This document shows, one piece after another, positions 40,372 through 40,496 of a stretch of 40,496 bases of DNA. Location: contig JAKISR010000017.1 of the NCBI GenBank assembly GCA_021648465.1, positions 1 through 40,496 on the forward strand, read 5' to 3'. Each line of letters starts with the position of its first letter. Positions within the stretch are counted from its first letter, which is position 1. The notes below the pieces were generated by a model. That model was given only the letters and a program-made list of their open reading frames with translations, had not been told where the DNA came from and ran no database searches. Source of the stretch: Sulfurimonas sp. GTDB lineage: Bacteria > Campylobacterota > Campylobacteria > Campylobacterales > Sulfurimonadaceae. The translations under genes and the position numbers were made by a program.

Positions 40372-40496
40372 GGTAGTGTTCAATAATCTGTGTCAGCATC
40401 GAGTAATTCCTAAAATTGTATCATAAATCTAAAGCTTTATCCAAACGCCCCTCAAAATGAATAGCCAGTTGAGAGATAGTTAAACTCCAATTTTTA
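40372..40496 (-). mobile_element. IS256-family insertion sequence, partial (transposase 3' end)
   Basis: The segment contains the last codons of an IS256-type transposase on the minus strand. The roughly 50-base tail to 40372 contains GGTAGTGTTCAATAATCTGTGTCA on its plus strand, read here as the terminal inverted repeat. The exact boundary is approximate and the rest of the element is outside the window. Its insertion point lies just after the histidine kinase stop codon and does not cut the gene. Confidence 0.6.
40421..40496 (-). CDS. IS256-family transposase, C-terminal fragment
   Basis: The minus strand encodes KNWSLTISQLAIHFEGRLDKALDL followed by TGA at 40423-40421. The motif W-x-L-T-x-x-Q-L-A-I-x-F-E-G-R-L is characteristic of the C-terminus of IS256/Mutator transposases. 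The catalytic DDE domain lies outside the window, so it cannot be said whether the transposase is intact. Confidence 0.75.
   Translation of the reverse strand, partial: KNWSLTISQLAIHFEGRLDKALDL

Overview
This AT-rich window reads as a piece of a Campylobacterota (epsilonproteobacterial) chromosome, most likely a Sulfurimonas-like or related free-living member. That placement is inferred from the protein sequences, the gene neighbourhoods (gpmI-fabG-acpP-fabF-accA, kch-argJ, yajC-secD-secF, folC-M23 peptidase-bactofilin-mfd), the tmRNA tag ANNTDYRPAYAVA and the promoters, which have TATAAT -10 boxes and often an upstream TG. No database search was possible. All functional names rest on recognised motifs.

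Left edge (1-3078): part of an integrative element. All of its genes lie on the minus strand: a tyrosine integrase, a predicted winged-helix protein, an AlpA-type regulator, a DUF4373-like replication-module protein, a small hypothetical protein and the start of another gene cut by the window edge. The integrase gene sits next to the intact 3' end of ssrA (tmRNA, 3079-3453), a classical integration target. The integrase-AlpA-replication gene order resembles phage satellites (PICI-like islands). The element's other end is outside the window.

3454-3816: RNA-gene region with an extended -10 promoter for ssrA, a long imperfect inverted repeat (3488-3593) and two identical tandem tRNA-Phe genes.

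3817-40330: dense core genome. Peptidoglycan precursor genes (murD, mraY) diverge from gpmI, which is followed by a fatty-acid block (fabG, acpP, fabF, accA). A minus-strand run then reads HDOD protein, STAS/CheX-like fusion, rpe, trpF, DEDDh exonuclease. rpmB, a K+ channel and argJ follow on the plus strand. A minus-strand group holds ppk, a gamma-carbonic-anhydrase-like protein and a TRIC channel, with lnt further along. Next come yajC-secD-secF, two small membrane proteins, leuS-lptE-diguanylate cyclase-folC, the M23 peptidase/bactofilin cell-shape pair, mfd, a Sel1-repeat secreted protein, a YmdB-family phosphoesterase, an unknown small protein and an OmpR-type two-component system.

Right edge (about 40372-40496): the terminal end and last codons of an IS256-family transposase gene.

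Most of the window is ordinary housekeeping DNA. The parts most worth a second look are the ssrA-integrated satellite-like element with clustered GGTACAT sites, the 3488-3593 inverted repeat, the structured spacer between gpmI and fabG, the HDOD plus STAS/CheX operon, and the 100-base out-of-frame overlap between the M23 peptidase and bactofilin genes. I did not find a clearly novel multi-gene defence or biosynthetic system.
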